A stretch of DNA of 64,000 nucleotides from Artemia franciscana (Eukaryota; Arthropoda; Branchiopoda; Anostraca; Artemiidae). The stretch is from assembly GCF_032884065.1 (NCBI RefSeq), contig NC_088880.1:33854008-33918007 (forward strand). The letters are read 5' to 3'. Shown here piece by piece: positions 11,541 to 23,595 of the stretch. The position numbers were made by a program, and so were the translations under genes. The notes beneath the pieces are model-generated. The model saw only the letters and a list, made by a program, of their open reading frames with translations. It had not been told where the DNA came from and made no database searches. Within the stretch, counting starts at the first letter, position 1. Every line of letters starts with the position of its first letter.

Positions 11541-12654
11541 TAAAAACAAATTATTTTTCCCAAAAATGATAATAACTTCCTTGACAGATGATAATTGCAG
11601 TCACTTAATCAATCTCAATCTCTGCCTTCGTGTTCATTATTTCCATGAAAAATTAATGGTTGTTCTGGCATTTTCGAGGTCGGCATTGTATTACTGGAAC
11701 ATTTCCATGTTTACATACCACTGCACTAATACGCCATGATGAAGTGAACTGTGTAATGCCACTTTCCATTTGGCTGGAGAGTTAACATATAATTTTTAGC
11801 TATCATGTGTTGTATCGATTCCCGTACAGTTTCTGGCGTAGGGAGCACATCAACCCTTGCTCTCTTATTTTTAAGAGAACTATATGCATAAAACCCAACC
11901 TTTTCGTTTTGGTTAAACTGAACAATTTCTTGGTTTTAGCAAAATAAATAATATAAACAGTCCTAAGAATGGAAACAGAATGGCCCCCTTAATATTTTTC
12001 CTAAATCGTCTGTTGACCAAAAGGACTAGGCTAGCTCTTGTGGTCAGGCTTGGTAAGTTTTAAGCTTAACTAGTGGTATCAATTCATAAAAATTTAGGGG
12101 CATTTTTCAATGAGAACACTCCAAAAAAAGATATTTTTTCATTATCAAGGCAATTGCAAAAAAACTAAGGTACGGCAAAGGTAAAAAAGGTAAAGAATAG
12201 GACATTGGACTTTACAGTCCCTATTAGTGGTGCTGATCTAAGTTTCTTGGCTCTTTTGCCAGGAAGCGCTAAGGGGCGCAGGAAACCCTGCTCTTTCTCC
12301 AATTGACGCAACTGGAACTAGCCGGCCCATGTAACACCGTAAAGAGAGGTTTAATGGTTCAATTCAAAGCTGTTACCATTTCATGCATTACCATTCATGT
12401 TTTAATGGCCCACTACAAGCCATGTTTTCTGGGCCAAGAAACCCTTTCACGTTTGTAATAATGAAGTAATAATGAAACGATGATGATGATGAAAAGAGCT
12501 TAAGAAAACCACATCGAGTGGTGATTGTCTTCTTGTCAGGATTGTCTAGCGTGTAATAGGCACATGACTGGGAACAGCAAAAAGTATGAAACAAACACTA
12601 ATCGTCAAGACTAATCGTCAAGGACACATCATTGGGACTGTGGTAGCAGTAGTT
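11541..12654. other. Unassigned intergenic sequence
   Basis: No gene recognised. The minus-strand ORF 12388..12594 lacks domains. A phrase near 12240..12300 (ttgccaggaagcgctaaggg) looks like unique sequence but does not translate into anything I recognise. Confidence 0.35.
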
Positions 12655-12995
12655 TTCAGGCGGAATCGTTCGCAAGAAGTTTTACGAGGAGAATTTCCAG
12701 CGAGATGGAATTGTCAGGGGGCATTTTAATTGGTAGAAACGTAGAGCGGGGGATTTTTCAGTGGGAGGGGAACTTTCCATGGAGAGGAACTGAATTTCCC
12801 GGTATTATCTGAAAAACAATCAGAAATTAAATTGAAAAACATTTTTTCAATTGAAAGCAAGGAGCAACATTGAAACTTAACATGAACAGAAATTATTCCG
12901 TTTAAGAGGGGTTACCTCCTCCTCAATACATCACTCTTGACGCTAAAATTTTTTAGTACTTTAAAAAAGCTACTCTAAAGCAAGGTATTGGGGAG
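12655..12995 (+). mobile_element. Fragment of Fb1-type element
   Basis: It carries ccatggagaggaactgaatt, the cagaaattaaattgaaaaac spacer, and a terminal-hairpin left arm ttgaaagcaaggagcaacat followed by aacagaaattattccg and a gaggggttacctcctcctca segment. The 5' two thirds and the right hairpin arm are missing. Confidence 0.75.
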
Positions 12996-13224
12996 GGTTT
13001 ATTTTTATTTAATCATAACATAAGGTGAAACAAGTTAAAATCTATAGCTTAGTGTACAATTAGTGTCAGGGGCTCGCACAGGGATTTTTGGATCCCATAA
13101 TCCCCTCTTAATGATGAGCTCATTCTGAATTTCTCTGCACATTTTATTCAGGTCTTTTCAGTATCCCTAAAAAAAAAAATTCTGTGCATGCGTCTAATTA
13201 GTATACATTTCTAGCGGCTTATTG

Positions 13225-13345
13225 TTTCTGCTTTGTTTTCGCAGTGAAAATACTGTTTTCGCTTTGTTTTCGCTGTGAAAATATTGTTTTCACTTTGTTT
13301 TCGCTTTGACAATACTGTTTTCGCTGTGACAATTCTTTTTTCGCT
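13225..13345 (+). repeat. Short minisatellite, ~33-bp unit
   Basis: About four units of tgttttcgctttgttttcgc followed by tgtgaaaatac or tgacaatac. Low complexity, non-coding. Confidence 0.85.
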
Positions 13346-13739
13346 TTTCTCTTACAGAGGTTTCTTTCGTAGATTTTGATAATAAACAAATACAATATAG
13401 TGTTTTAATCTACTTTTCATCATAGTTTGGAACCAAACTTGATGAGTTTGGTCTTTTTGAATGAGATCGAATTGAGTCCGAGGTTTATCGTTGTCCTTTC
13501 ACGGATCAGTAGTGTTTTATGGGGATTAGTCTATCCCCCAACCATCCTCCTTTTCCTGGCTTGGGACAAGCTGCTCACCAAAGCCCCGAAAGGCAAGAAT
13601 CCTCACAGGGAAGTTTAGATTTATCTAAACATGCTTTTTCGTACAAGTAATAGCAACGAAAAAGAGAAAAAATTTGTCTTGACTTTGCAAACACGAATTC
13701 GCACAATTAATAGACACAAAAAACGCAACAAAGTGCTTG

Positions 13740-14110
13740 TAAAAACCATATTCGGACAGGTTAAAATTTCTGACCCGAACCCACACTTTAGCTTATTCAT
13801 AGGATGGAGAAGATACCCGCCCAAAAAATGGCAACTCCAGCAAACTGGATATGGGGTCATCAAAGACTTGATTTCCATGTTACAACATCGCTATAACAAA
13901 ATATCTCCTTAAAAATTGTTTTTCAGTGTCGATACGGACTTTGGTGGCAAATATACTGAAAATGAAATTGGTTCGTTGTAACTTTTTATACTTGTAATTT
14001 ACAGAGCCTTTATTTTTAATAATCTATATATTAACACCTGAGGGTGTTATACTAGTCTTATGAAAATGTATCTTTTCGTTAATTTACCTTCAATAGACTT
14101 AATCTCTTAT
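13740..14110 (+). repeat. Dispersed repeat shared with 42400..42660
   Basis: The segment aggatggagaagatacc ... ggatatggggtcatcaaaga ... tgaaattggttcgttgtaac is matched by aggatggaaaaatacc ... atattgggtcacccaagacc ... tgaaatcggttcgtaacagc in 42432..42590. The ORF 13631..13912 covers part of it but has no recognisable domain, and the second copy is not open in the same way. An unclassified repeat is the best call. Confidence 0.65.
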
Positions 14111-14273
14111 AATTCTGTTTACTAGAATCTTTGTCATGAATACTTGATAAAGAAACCGGGCGGGGCAACTAGGCTGATGATTACATACATCCCCCTTAAT
14201 CAGCCAAACTTAATATGCGTAGCTCCGCTTTGTGGACGCTTTGTTCCAATCCTGAAATTTCTAAAAATATTTA

Positions 14274-15152
14274 CAGATTTTGGTGGGAAATATATTAAAA
14301 TAAGTGGAGACCACGGAATCAAATGGGGAGGAAAAACGCTCCTGGACTTATATTATGCTGATGATTTAAGCATATTAGATGAAAGTGTGAGCAAAATGAA
14401 TGAAGTTTTAGAGGTTTTGCGAGTTCAGGGTGCTAAAATAGGCTTGAAAATTAATGTTAAGAAGACTAAGTCACTAAGGCTAGGAATAAGTGAAGATGAA
14501 CAGGTGACATTAGGTAACGAAAAGATTGATCAGGTTGGGAGCTTCAGTTACCTTGGTAGTATTATTAGTAAAGACGGTGGGAGCAGTGAAGATGTTAAAA
14601 GTAGAATAGCTAAGGCCCAGGGTGTTTTTTCACAGTTAAAAAAAGGTTTGGAAGAATAGAAAGATAAGCCTACAAACCAAGATTAGAATATTGGAAGCTA
14701 CAGTGATGACAGTGGTCAAATATGGTTCTGAAGCATGGGCGCTCCGAGAAGCAGATGACAATTTACTAGATGTTTTCCAGAGAAATTGCCTACGGATTGT
14801 TCTGGGTACCCGGCTGACTGACCGTATTTCAAACAGTAGACTGTACGAAAAATGTGGTTCAATCCCGCTTTCTAGGGCTATGATGAAAGTAAGGTTGAGA
14901 TGGCTAGGCCACGTTCTACGGATGAAGGATGACAGATTACCGAAGATTGTCATTTTTGGCCAACTATCTGGGGCTACATGGAAAGCAGGTCGTCGTTGTC
15001 TGGGTTGGGAGGATGTCATAAATAAAGATTTGAAGGAAATGGGAACTTCCTGGGAGGGTGTAAAGAGGGAGGCTTTAAATAGATTAGGTTGGAGGAGGAG
15101 CGTGTGTAGTTATGTTGGCCTCAGGCGGCTTGGTGCTGCAGTGAGTTATTAG
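14274..15152 (+). mobile_element. Non-LTR retrotransposon, reverse transcriptase C-terminal part, frameshifted
   Basis: The first frame (to a stop at 14659) carries LLDLYYADDLSILDESV, with the YADD catalytic box of reverse transcriptase at 14354..14365, then NVKKTKSLRLG and VGSFSYLGSIIS, the region after the active site. The second frame (to 15152) continues with KVWKNRKISLQTKIRILEAT, VKYGSEAWAL, RNCLRIVLGTRLTDRISNS, LRWLGHVLRMKDDRLPK and GWEDV, a typical C-terminus of RTE/Jockey-like LINE reverse transcriptases. The frames join across an A-run at 14638..14644, where one extra A restores nothing but a stop, so the copy is dead. The endonuclease and N-terminal reverse transcriptase are missing: 5'-truncated. 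A short TAG tail follows. Clade uncertain. Confidence 0.9.
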
Positions 15153-15172
15153 TAGTAGCAGTAGTAGTAGTA
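15149..15172 (+). repeat. TAG tail of the LINE copy
   Basis: tagtagtagcagtagtagta directly after the reverse transcriptase stop. The copies at 49467 and 20085 end in the same triplet (as its complement), so this is the element's 3' tail. Confidence 0.8.
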
Positions 15173-17557
15173 ATATATGTATGAACGAATGAAGGGAGCA
15201 ATAAGACTTTGTTAGGCAACTAGATCGATGAGTGCCAAACGGACCCAATTTCTTATGTTTTCGTCTTCCAAATCTTTATTTTGTATAATTAATATATAAA
15301 CAAGCCAAGAGCATGTTGCGACCTCGCGGGGCTATTGGGCTGGTGAACATCTGTGGCTTCTTTAATGACCAAAACTAATATAGGTGGCTTCCCTTTGTAG
15401 AAAGTTGGCTCCAGCCCTGAATATTTTGTAATTTATCGAAAGGAGAATAAGCACGTAGGCATAACGTTAGGACCTGTTTCTCACTCACTCGAAATCTCAA
15501 AACTTTCACCATTTTTTAACTTCGCACAGCCTATTTTCACGACATCTCACCCATTTCTTTATCTTTTCAAATCTCAGTCTTCTAGCAGAAATGTTCTATC
15601 CCTTCTGGAATATACTTTTGTACATCTGCGTTACTAATTTTTGTTAGAATGAGTTCTAATATTTTCAGTATATCTCACCTACCTTTGTATATCGCCTACT
15701 ATCAGAAATGTTTGACTCCCTCTGAAATATACCCTGTACTGAGTTTATTGTGTAAACTAAAAACTATGTTTAAATTTTTGGTAATGCAAACTTAAAAATA
15801 TTTTGCTCGTTTCATCAAAAATGAATTGCAGTCTGAAAATGGTAACTAGGCTTCTCAACCTTGGGAGCCCATGGCTGAGAAATATAATGAGGCTGTTCAT
15901 AGCAGGTTGAAGTTAAATAATTTCATCAACAGTGCATATGAAGCTGCTCAGTCATATACAACAACAAAACACACAACAATAACAAAAAAAACCTAAAAAA
16001 AAATAACTTTTAGAGCCTTTTTTGGTTCGTCTGTTCTAGTGTAGTAGGAAATCTTACCTTTATTTCTTACTCTAAATTATAAATGTATTGAATTGAGCAT
16101 ACGTAATTTCGCATACCTATAACCCAAATTCGTTTATGAGGAAGATCGTAGACACTATAAATTAAAACAGATGAAATAGTATCACCGTAGAATCACATAA
16201 AACAAACAATCAAATGAAGAATTTTACTAAAAACATTGAAATATTAGTGAGAACAAAGGTATTTTAAGGGCCCAACCCTGAAGGTTCCACTTCTCTCTAC
16301 GTACATTCCTATTTAGATACGTAAATTATTGGCGATGATTTGAAAAAACACCGCCAAGTGGCTCTTATGCAATCATATATACTGATTGCATTCTTTCAAG
16401 GTGCTTCTTTTGAGGTGTTTCTTTTGAGGTGCTAGGGTCAAAATTTCTTAAGGGCCATCACACCGGAAAACCCTAGCTATATTTAGTTTTTAGCGAAAGA
16501 CTTTAACTATTAAGCCAAAATTTGGATTATATCCCTTACCTAAGTAAAAAAAAAAAAACATACGTCTTGGGAAATAAAGGCCCCAGGAAAACTTTTGTTT
16601 CAAGAACAGCATGCGAAGATAAGAATCCACAGCTCAGTCCAAAAATAGAGGAAACAGAAGCAATAGCTTCAGCATCTTATACATTTTTTTTGTCTATGGT
16701 ATATTTTCTTCTAATTTTTAACATATTTCATGACAAGGTCATGTATAGACCTCTGTTTACTCTTCCCACTCCCACTTGCATTCCATTTATGATTTCTTAA
16801 CAAATCGGTGTCAAGTTTTGTCGAGATTAAAGACAAGATAAACCCATTGTGTCAAGATTTAACAGGAATTTGTTTTCAAACAGAAGTGAGATTCCAAAAC
16901 TATAACCAACCGCCTTCGTTTATCTTGGTTTGGACAACCCTGTCGCAAGTTTAACACCACCTTTGACTCATACCTGCTATCCCCCTGAAATTTTTCTGAA
17001 CCCTTGAAATTTCCGTCTTAAGCTTAAGATCTATGCATAGTATGATTTCTAGGCGGGCTGTGGATGGAGGTTTAAAGAGCCTATTTTCCTTTCATATAAA
17101 TATAAATTATGAATGTCTCAGTTCGGTTTAACCCTTCATAAGGTCAAATTACCTTCTGAGCTGATTTGTTCCGAATGAATAGTTGTTCTGCTTGTTCACT
17201 TTGAAATTAGTTCGGTTTAAACAACTTGTTGTCTTTGTTTTGTTTGAAAATTTATGGACAAAATTAACTAACAGTAAACGAATTAACGAAATTTAACTAC
17301 TTCCGTACCTTAACATTTTTATATGCTTCTTTTTTAGAAAGAGTTACTGTGAGAGAGAGTATTTTTTGTTTTATTGGACTGAGTACTTGGTCAAGAGTTA
17401 AAGGGCTACAGTCGTCTTTTATGAGGCGCATTGTACCTTCCTTGGGCGGTTGTTGTGTTTAATTTATTAACTTCCGTAAATAAAATAGTCAATAGTCAAT
17501 ATCTTTTGTTAGTACGTTTCATATCTTAAAGCATGCTTTTTAATATTTTTTTTTTAG
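15173..17557. other. Intergenic and 5' region of secreted-protein gene copy 1
   Basis: 15325..15430 is a diverged direct repeat of 14150..14290, flanking the LINE copy. The ORF 16522..16800 shows no domain. The first exon of the downstream gene, with its start codon, must lie here or further left, but I could not pick a convincing ATG plus donor site; the same holds for copy 2. Confidence 0.4.
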
Positions 17558-17642
17558 GTAGCAGTTTTATTATGTATATTAGGAGCATCTTTGGCCCTAG
17601 AACCTGAAAATAGAAGCAGTGATGATAAAGCTGTTCTAGAAG
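17558..17642 (+). CDS. Secreted Gln-rich protein copy 1, signal-peptide exon
   Basis: An 85-nt internal exon between a strong acceptor (T-run then tag) and a donor g|gtact. Entering in phase 0 and leaving in phase 1, it reads VAVLLCILGASLALEPENR followed by SSDDKAVLE and the first base of a Gly/Val codon. The hydrophobic core ending GASLA looks like the end of a signal peptide, cut before LEPE, so the product should be exported. An upstream exon should supply the start Met and a few residues, a layout common in arthropod cuticle and secretory genes. The exon at 48991 has the same length, phases and sequence pattern, strong evidence that it is real. The long downstream intron (17643..20438) joins it to the terminal exon. 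Confidence 0.8.
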
Positions 17643-17891
17643 GTACTCCCGTTTTCATGACAATTTTTGATCTTTTGACCATAGTTTTCAATTGTCTGGC
17701 TAATCACTCACAAGAATAAAATATTTGCAACTGTCTGAATAAAATATTTCGTTTGTCAATCTGATTTTAAAGAGGATAATTATGTATGTATATTACAGAC
17801 ATTCATTTGTCTTGTTTGTGATTAGACAGACAATTAGGTTACGTTATTTACAGTTATGAAAGCGTTTAAAATGTGAGTTGTATTTTTTTTT

Positions 17892-18340
17892 CGCTTGTGT
17901 GTTAGTTTTTGTTTTATTTAAATAATTTTATTCATTTTGAAATATTTTTTCATAATTTTTTTTTCCGCTGAAAGAGGTTCCCGGACGTAAAGTTTCTATT
18001 TTTGGTTTTATTCCACTGTTTATTTAAATCAAACCCGTTTTTCTCTTAATTTACCCTCTAACGCAAATCAGAAGTTCTAGTGCCCTTTTTAAGTGAACGA
18101 AAGATTTAGAGGGCAACAAGGCCCCCTCCCAAGCTCATTTTTTCCCGAAGTCAATGGATCAAATTTTACACTCTTGTGTGTTAGTTTTCGTTTTCTTTAG
18201 ATGATTTTATTCTTTTTTAAATACTTATTCTTATAAATCTGTTCCACTGAAAAAAGGCTCCGGAACGTGTAGTTTCTATTTTTTGTTCTGTTTCACTGTT
18301 TATTTAAATTAAAACCCGTTTTTTCTCTTACTTTTTGTAA
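17892..18340 (+). repeat. Fb1 piece flanked by 165-bp direct repeats
   Basis: 17892..18058 and 18173..18340 are diverged direct copies (shared gtgtgttagtttt, gttttattcattt-like, cactgtttatttaaat and aaacccgtttttctctta). Between them, 18060..18170 is an internal Fb1 piece (agaagttctagtgccctttt ... cccaagctcattttttccc). It lies in intron 2 of secreted-protein copy 1. Confidence 0.75.
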
Positions 18341-19149
18341 AAATAAATTCCTTCATACTCAATCATCTCTAATAGCCATGAGAGTAGGAAAATGAAAAAA
18401 TATTAACTAGGACTGGGCTAGAACAAATATACTTGTTCAAATGGGATTTTCGTCCTAAATTCAAAGTAAAACAAAGATTAATTAACAAAAAAGTCAAGTC
18501 AAGAAAACGGTTATACTATATGTAAAAAAAAATTCCAAAATTAACTAGGTATTTCTTTGAATTTGATTTTTGGATGAATGCTCCAATAGTACATGTATTT
18601 TTTTTTATTTACCCCCCTTGGACCCAAAACTCAGCATTAGTCAGAAAATATAAATTAGCCTACCCAGCAATAGCTCTGTCAAAAGTATTTTAAAAACCTG
18701 ACCGCCAAATCAGTTTTCATCCATGACTTCCCTTTTCATACAGTGCTTTTTTCGAATCCCTATCCCTTATTTTAGTAGTTTAATCGGTAACGATTGGCTT
18801 ATTTTCGCCTCATGTTAGAGTCCATGAGAAATATAAATGGTTGTATTTATGTAAGTTGATTTTACATAAATTATTGCTATAAAAAATGGCTGTATTTTCT
18901 TTATTATTCAGTTTTAGTTTATAGCGAGCCTTTCTAATTAAACAAAGATGCCTTTAGTTGTTCCAGTTCATTTCGTTATCGATATCAGAAGAAAGCAAGA
19001 AAAAAGGCTTCGGAATTCATAATGGAAAAAAACTTCTACAAATTATTTTCTAAGAGTCTTTGGCAAATTATTACGTTAATATTTTTTTTCTTGAATTTGA
19101 ATAAAATAAAAAGCCCTAAGGTACATTAGTTGATCGATCTTTGCTTGGA

Positions 19150-19385
19150 AATGTAGAAAAACAAAAAATGAATGTAATGACGATAAAGAAATAAATAGAA
19201 TGACGACAAATGATTATAATGAAAATAATGACGACAAAGGAATGAATATAATGGTGACAAATGAATATAATGAATATAAATGACGGTAGATGAATTATAA
19301 AATTAATATAATGAGGACTTATGAATATAAAGACCACAAAATGATTTATGACCAGTAAATGAAAACGAAGAGAAACAACAAAAAT
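19150..19385 (+). repeat. AT-rich minisatellite in intron
   Basis: Repeats of the type atgacgacaaatgaatataa with variable spacing. They generate a Phe/Ile-rich minus-strand ORF (19116..19388) that is not a gene. Confidence 0.8.
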
Positions 19386-20084
19386 CAAACGACCATTTCA
19401 CCCGTGTACAACAAGGCGTCTTCAGCGTAAAAAAAAACAAAAAAACAAACAAACTAGAAACTAAAACTAAAAAATATATATAAAACTGAAATAAACTAAC
19501 ACAAAATATATAATATACAATTACTTACTTTTGAAATTGACAGCTACCTTCATGGAACCACAAAAGTAATTTGATTGAAATTTTAAAATAACAAATAAAC
19601 TAGAATTGTCGTCTTTATATTCATTTCTTTAGTTTTGCCATGGCTGGCCAGTTCGGCTTCAGATCTTTTAATGGCAATACAGGCCAAGGGTTTGATCAAA
19701 GCTGGCATAGGGCTTAGAATTGCATGTAAATTGCACATCTTCAAATAATCAAACAAGAAAGGTCAAAGAAGGAACGGCTTGGCCATAAGACAGGGAGAAG
19801 GGCTTGCATGTTCAAAGTATGTTTATCCTAGCACTAATTGTGTTCCTGTCAAGACTGCCCATAAAGCATTATGAAGCATTGACACACAATTATTTAATGG
19901 GGTATAAACATCTAAATGACAATACACCAAGTAGATATGTACACAAGTTTTTTTGGTACAAACCAGCCAGATTTTTCAATTATGTGTATTTTAACAATTT
20001 TATGGAATTTTGAAATCCTTTGCCCAATTGAAATTAAATCACTCGCTTGTGTCTGGCACGGGAAAGGGTTTGAACTGGTTTTAT
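19386..20084. other. Intron 2 remainder, secreted-protein copy 1
   Basis: No gene, no classified repeat. The ORFs at 19804..20013 and 19916..20284 are short, and the second runs into a reversed LINE tail. Confidence 0.4.
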
Positions 20085-20300
20085 TACTACTAACAACTTA
20101 CTGCAGCACCAGGCCAACTAAGAACAACACAGCTGCGTACGCTACTCCTCCACCCCAGTCTATTCGAAACTTCAGTACCCCTCCCATGAAGCTCCGATTT
20201 TCTTTAAATTCTTCCTTAGGATTTCTTCCCAGCCCCGTCGAGAACGACCTTATTTTGTTTCGTTCCAAATGGATTACCGAATAGGATAATCTTTATACAA
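20085..20300 (-). mobile_element. LINE 3' end fragment (antisense)
   Basis: Read on the minus strand it is the 3' end of the 14274..15152 retrotransposon family: a TAG-type tail (ttactactaa), then ctgcagcacc, then the complement of the GWEDV region. About 215 bases remain. It sits about 140 bases before the terminal exon of copy 1. Confidence 0.75.
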
Positions 20301-20438
20301 TTTGGGTTACCCTTTAGTCCAAGAAAGGGGACTGCAGTTTTCTTCATCATGGCAAGAGTCAATCGCACTCCTTCACTATCCCCTCTATATATTTTTCAAT
20401 CCTTTCTATTTATATATTTTTCTATTTATTTCTTATAG

Positions 20439-21139
20439 TTGTTGATGACACTCCAGTAGAGCAGGAAGATCAGCAAAAGGATGATGAAGCTGTTGGTGAC
20501 AGTCCAGTTGAGCAGGAAGATCAGCAAGAGAACACTGATACTAGTTTCAGACAATTTTTAATCCAAAAACAGCCTAAGCCTGCACAAAGCCAAATTTTCA
20601 GGGTTATTCCTCAGCAGCAGAACTTATTTGCACCACAAATTGCACAGTATGAACAATTTAGAGCTCAACCCGTTTACCTTCTAAACCCATTTGCAGTTCA
20701 GCACAGCAACCCAAGCTACCAGACAGCTAAGATCTATCGAAGACCACAATTCGCAGGATTCAAAGGTCAAATCCCAGCTATAATTCAGCAAGATCAATAC
20801 AGCCCAAGCTACCAGACAGCCCAGCTATATCAACAACCCCAAAGTGTAGGATTCCAAGGTCAAGTCCCAACCCCAAATCCTAGATTTTTCTTTAAATATT
20901 TGAAGCACGAGAATGGTATTTGGTATGCCTGTAAGTTTATGTTGGGCTGTGTAGAGCTTCCATTTGGACAAGGAGAAGGAAATGGACTTCCACAACTCGT
21001 CGTAGGACAAGGAAACGGTCTCTCCAGTATCACTCAAGGGAATGGGCTTCCACAACTGATTGTAGGACAAGGAGGTGGCATCTCGGGTATCACTCAAGGA
21101 AATGTAAATCCAGGAGCGGGAACGGTTCTTGTTGGTTAG
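20439..21139 (+). CDS. Secreted Gln-rich protein copy 1, terminal exon
   Basis: Joined in phase 1 to the exon at 17558, it encodes 233 residues to the TAG at 21137. Order: an acidic 18-residue block occurring twice (VVDDTPVEQEDQQKDDEA then VGDSPVEQEDQQ); a hydrophilic region rich in Gln; two PSYQTA repeats of about 32 residues, each with a following F-x-GQ; PRFFF; a conserved motif WYACKFMLGCVELPF with a Cys pair spaced C-x5-C; then two 20-residue Gly/Gln repeats beginning GNGLPQL. No membrane segment, no catalytic motif. The acceptor is tttcttatag. The composition suggests an extracellular structural, matrix or secretion-type protein; no known family is recognised. The minus-strand ORF at 20825 is a shadow. 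Confidence 0.85.
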
Positions 21140-21193
21140 ATGTATAGTATTTATGAAAGGGGGGTATTTATGCTTGTTTTGCTTGATTCTTTT

Positions 21194-21199
21194 AATAAA
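21194..21199 (+). promoter_or_regulatory. Polyadenylation signal, copy 1
   Basis: AATAAA 55 bases after the stop codon, followed by a T-rich stretch. Copies 2 and 3 have a signal at a comparable distance. Confidence 0.7.
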
Positions 21200-21564
21200 G
21201 TTAGATTACATTTTTAGTTTTATTATCCTGAGTTCTATACTCTTAAGCCCTACTTAATACAGAAATTTGTCGTTATGACGTCATTCGTCTCTGACGTTTC
21301 TTTAACGTCAAGAACGTCTTTGACGTTCTTGGGTAGCGTAGGCTATAGTACCTCTTGTTTGTTTCGTTTTTTGTTTTGTTTTTCAAGTGCAATCAAAGAA
21401 TATAAAGATTAAGTAAAACCAATTCAAGCAATTCGTGCTATACTCAAAGAGCATGGGAAACAGATAAGAAGAAAATTGAGCCACTAGTTTGAATCTTATA
21501 TGAACAAACAATGCAAAAATACAGATGAAATTAAAGAGCAATATATAAACTTAAAACGATTAAA

Positions 21565-23290
21565 TCAAACAGTTCGCGGTAACGAACTGTAGTAAGGAGT
21601 GAAACTGCTCAATAGTTACCGAAACTCTAAAAAATGGAATTTTGTTACCAATAGATAAATCAAAAGAATCAGATTTTAATACTAATTTTAAATATATAAG
21701 TTTCGTCAAGTTTATTCTTACCATTCGAAAGTTACGAGCCTATATTATTTGCGTTATTTTCGAAAAAAGAGGGAAACACCCCCTAAAAGTAAAAGAATCT
21801 TAATGAAAATCACGCCATCAGATTCAGCGTATCACAGAACCCAAAAGTGAAGGTTTCAAGCTTCTAATGTCCTAAAAATGTCAAGCTCCTAAAAATATAG
21901 AATTTTGTATTTTTGCCAGAAAGAAAGATGACGGATACGTGTTTATTTATTTTTTTTTTGTTTTTTTTTCAGGGGTGATCGTTTCGACCCAGTGGTCCTA
22001 GAATATCACGAAAGGTCTCATTCCAACGGAAGTTAAAAGTTCTAGTGCCCTATAGTTCTAGCGACCAAAAAAATTGGAGGGCAACTAGGCCCACTCCCAA
22101 GCTCATTTTTTCCCAAAGTAACCGGATCAAAATTTTGAGATAACCATTTTGTTCAACATATTTGAAAAATTTAATAGCTATGTATTTGAGAACGACCTAA
22201 TCCCCCGCAGTCCCCGGGGGAAGGGCTGCAAGTTGTGAACTTTGCCCATTGTTTACATACAGTATTTCTTATTGGGAAGTATACAAACGTTTTCAAGGTG
22301 GATTTTTTCTGGTGGTGGGGGGGGGATACGTGGAAGGATCTTTCCATGGAGAATTTTATCATGGGAGAAAAAATTTTCATGAAGGGGGCGCTGAATTTTC
22401 CAGGATTATTTAAAAAAAATGAGAAATTAAATTAAAAAAAAAAAGTTTTCGACTGAAAGCATGGACCAACATTACAGCTTATGACGAATAGAAATTATTA
22501 CGTATAAGAGGAGCTTCGTCCCCTCCTAAATACCTCACTCTTTACACTGAAGTATTTTTAGAATATCAAAAGAGCTATTTATTCTAATTAAACGGCCTTT
22601 GTGATTCAGGGGTCATTTTTAAAGAATTTGAATAATATTCGAACTTTACTGTAAAGAGCGAGGTATTGACGAAGGGGCAAAACCCTTCAGATACGTAATA
22701 AAAATATATGAATATAGAAGTTCGTTACGTAAGTTAATTCGTAAGATACGTATATTTATTTACTAATAAAAACGTTCGCAAACAAAATTAAAAGTTCTAG
22801 TGGCCTTTTTAAGTAACCAAAAAATTGAGGGGGCAACTAGGCCCCTCCCCCGCCCCTCGTTCTCAAAATCGTCTGATGAAAACTTTGAGAAAGTCATTTA
22901 GCAAAAATAAGTAAAATTAATATGTAAATTTCGTTTTAACTATTCTTATAGGATGAGCCAAAATCAAAATCTGCATTAAATCAAAAACATTCAGAAATAA
23001 AATAAAAAGCAAGTTTTTTAACTGAAAGTAAGGAGCGACATTAAAACTTAAAACGAACAGAAATTATTCCGTATATGAAAGGGGCTGTCCCCTCCTCAAC
23101 GCACCACTCTTTACGCTAAAGTTTGACTCTTTTTCACAGCTCTACTTTTTAAAACAATGAAAAATCCTAGCGTAAAGAGCAGGGCGCTGAGTAGGGGACA
23201 GCCCCTTTCATACACGAAATAATTTCTCTTCGTCTTAAATTTTAATGTCGCTCCTTACTTTCAGTTAAAAAGCTTGTTTTTTTATTTTAT
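21565..23290 (+). mobile_element. Fold-back element Fb1, near-complete
   Basis: About 1.7 kb from A|TCAAACAGTTCGCGGTAACG to the T-rich end after the terminal hairpin. Landmarks in order: gaaactgctcaatagttacc, a ccctaaaagtaaaagaatct block, a caggggtgatcgtttcgacc block, gttctagtgccctatag, ggaagggctgcaagttgtga, a first imperfect hairpin (about 22440..22720) and the large terminal hairpin. No ORF has coding character, so it must be non-autonomous or an unusual replicon. Confidence 0.85.
23010..23276. repeat. Terminal hairpin of Fb1 (first copy)
   Basis: Arms of about 110 bases (actgaaagtaaggagcgaca ... ggggctgtcccct ... ctctttacgctaa) around a ~45-base loop. The arms are about 85-90% complementary. 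Confidence 0.9.
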
Positions 23291-23454
23291 ATTATTATTG
23301 GAATGACTGCTTAAGTACGAAGGCAATTTGAATGGGATAAAAGTATTTTTCACAACACCTCAAGAATTGAGAATATTATTGCTATACATTCGTTTTTAGC
23401 AATAAAATTTCCTTTCAAATGTTTTAAAAGGCGGAAATGCTTTTGGTATGGTAC

Positions 23455-23595
23455 TAAAAGACTTCAGTGTAAAGAGCCGGGGTTAAAGGGGGAGCAGCTC
23501 CTCCCTCTCATTTAAGGAATAATTTCTGTTCTTTCTAAGCGTTATAAATAACATTCTTTACTTTCACTTGAAAACACCTTTTGTTTCTACAGTCA
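23455..23595 (+). repeat. Isolated Fb1 hairpin right-arm fragment
   Basis: tgtaaagagccggggttaaa ... ggaataatttctgttctttc ... tttactttcacttgaaaaca is a diverged right arm only. It lies between two adjacent Fb1 copies. Confidence 0.65.

Noticed and set aside
13631-13912. 93-codon Lys/Arg-rich ORF
   Set aside because: It overlaps a dispersed repeat whose other copy (42400) is not open in the same frame; no domain seen.
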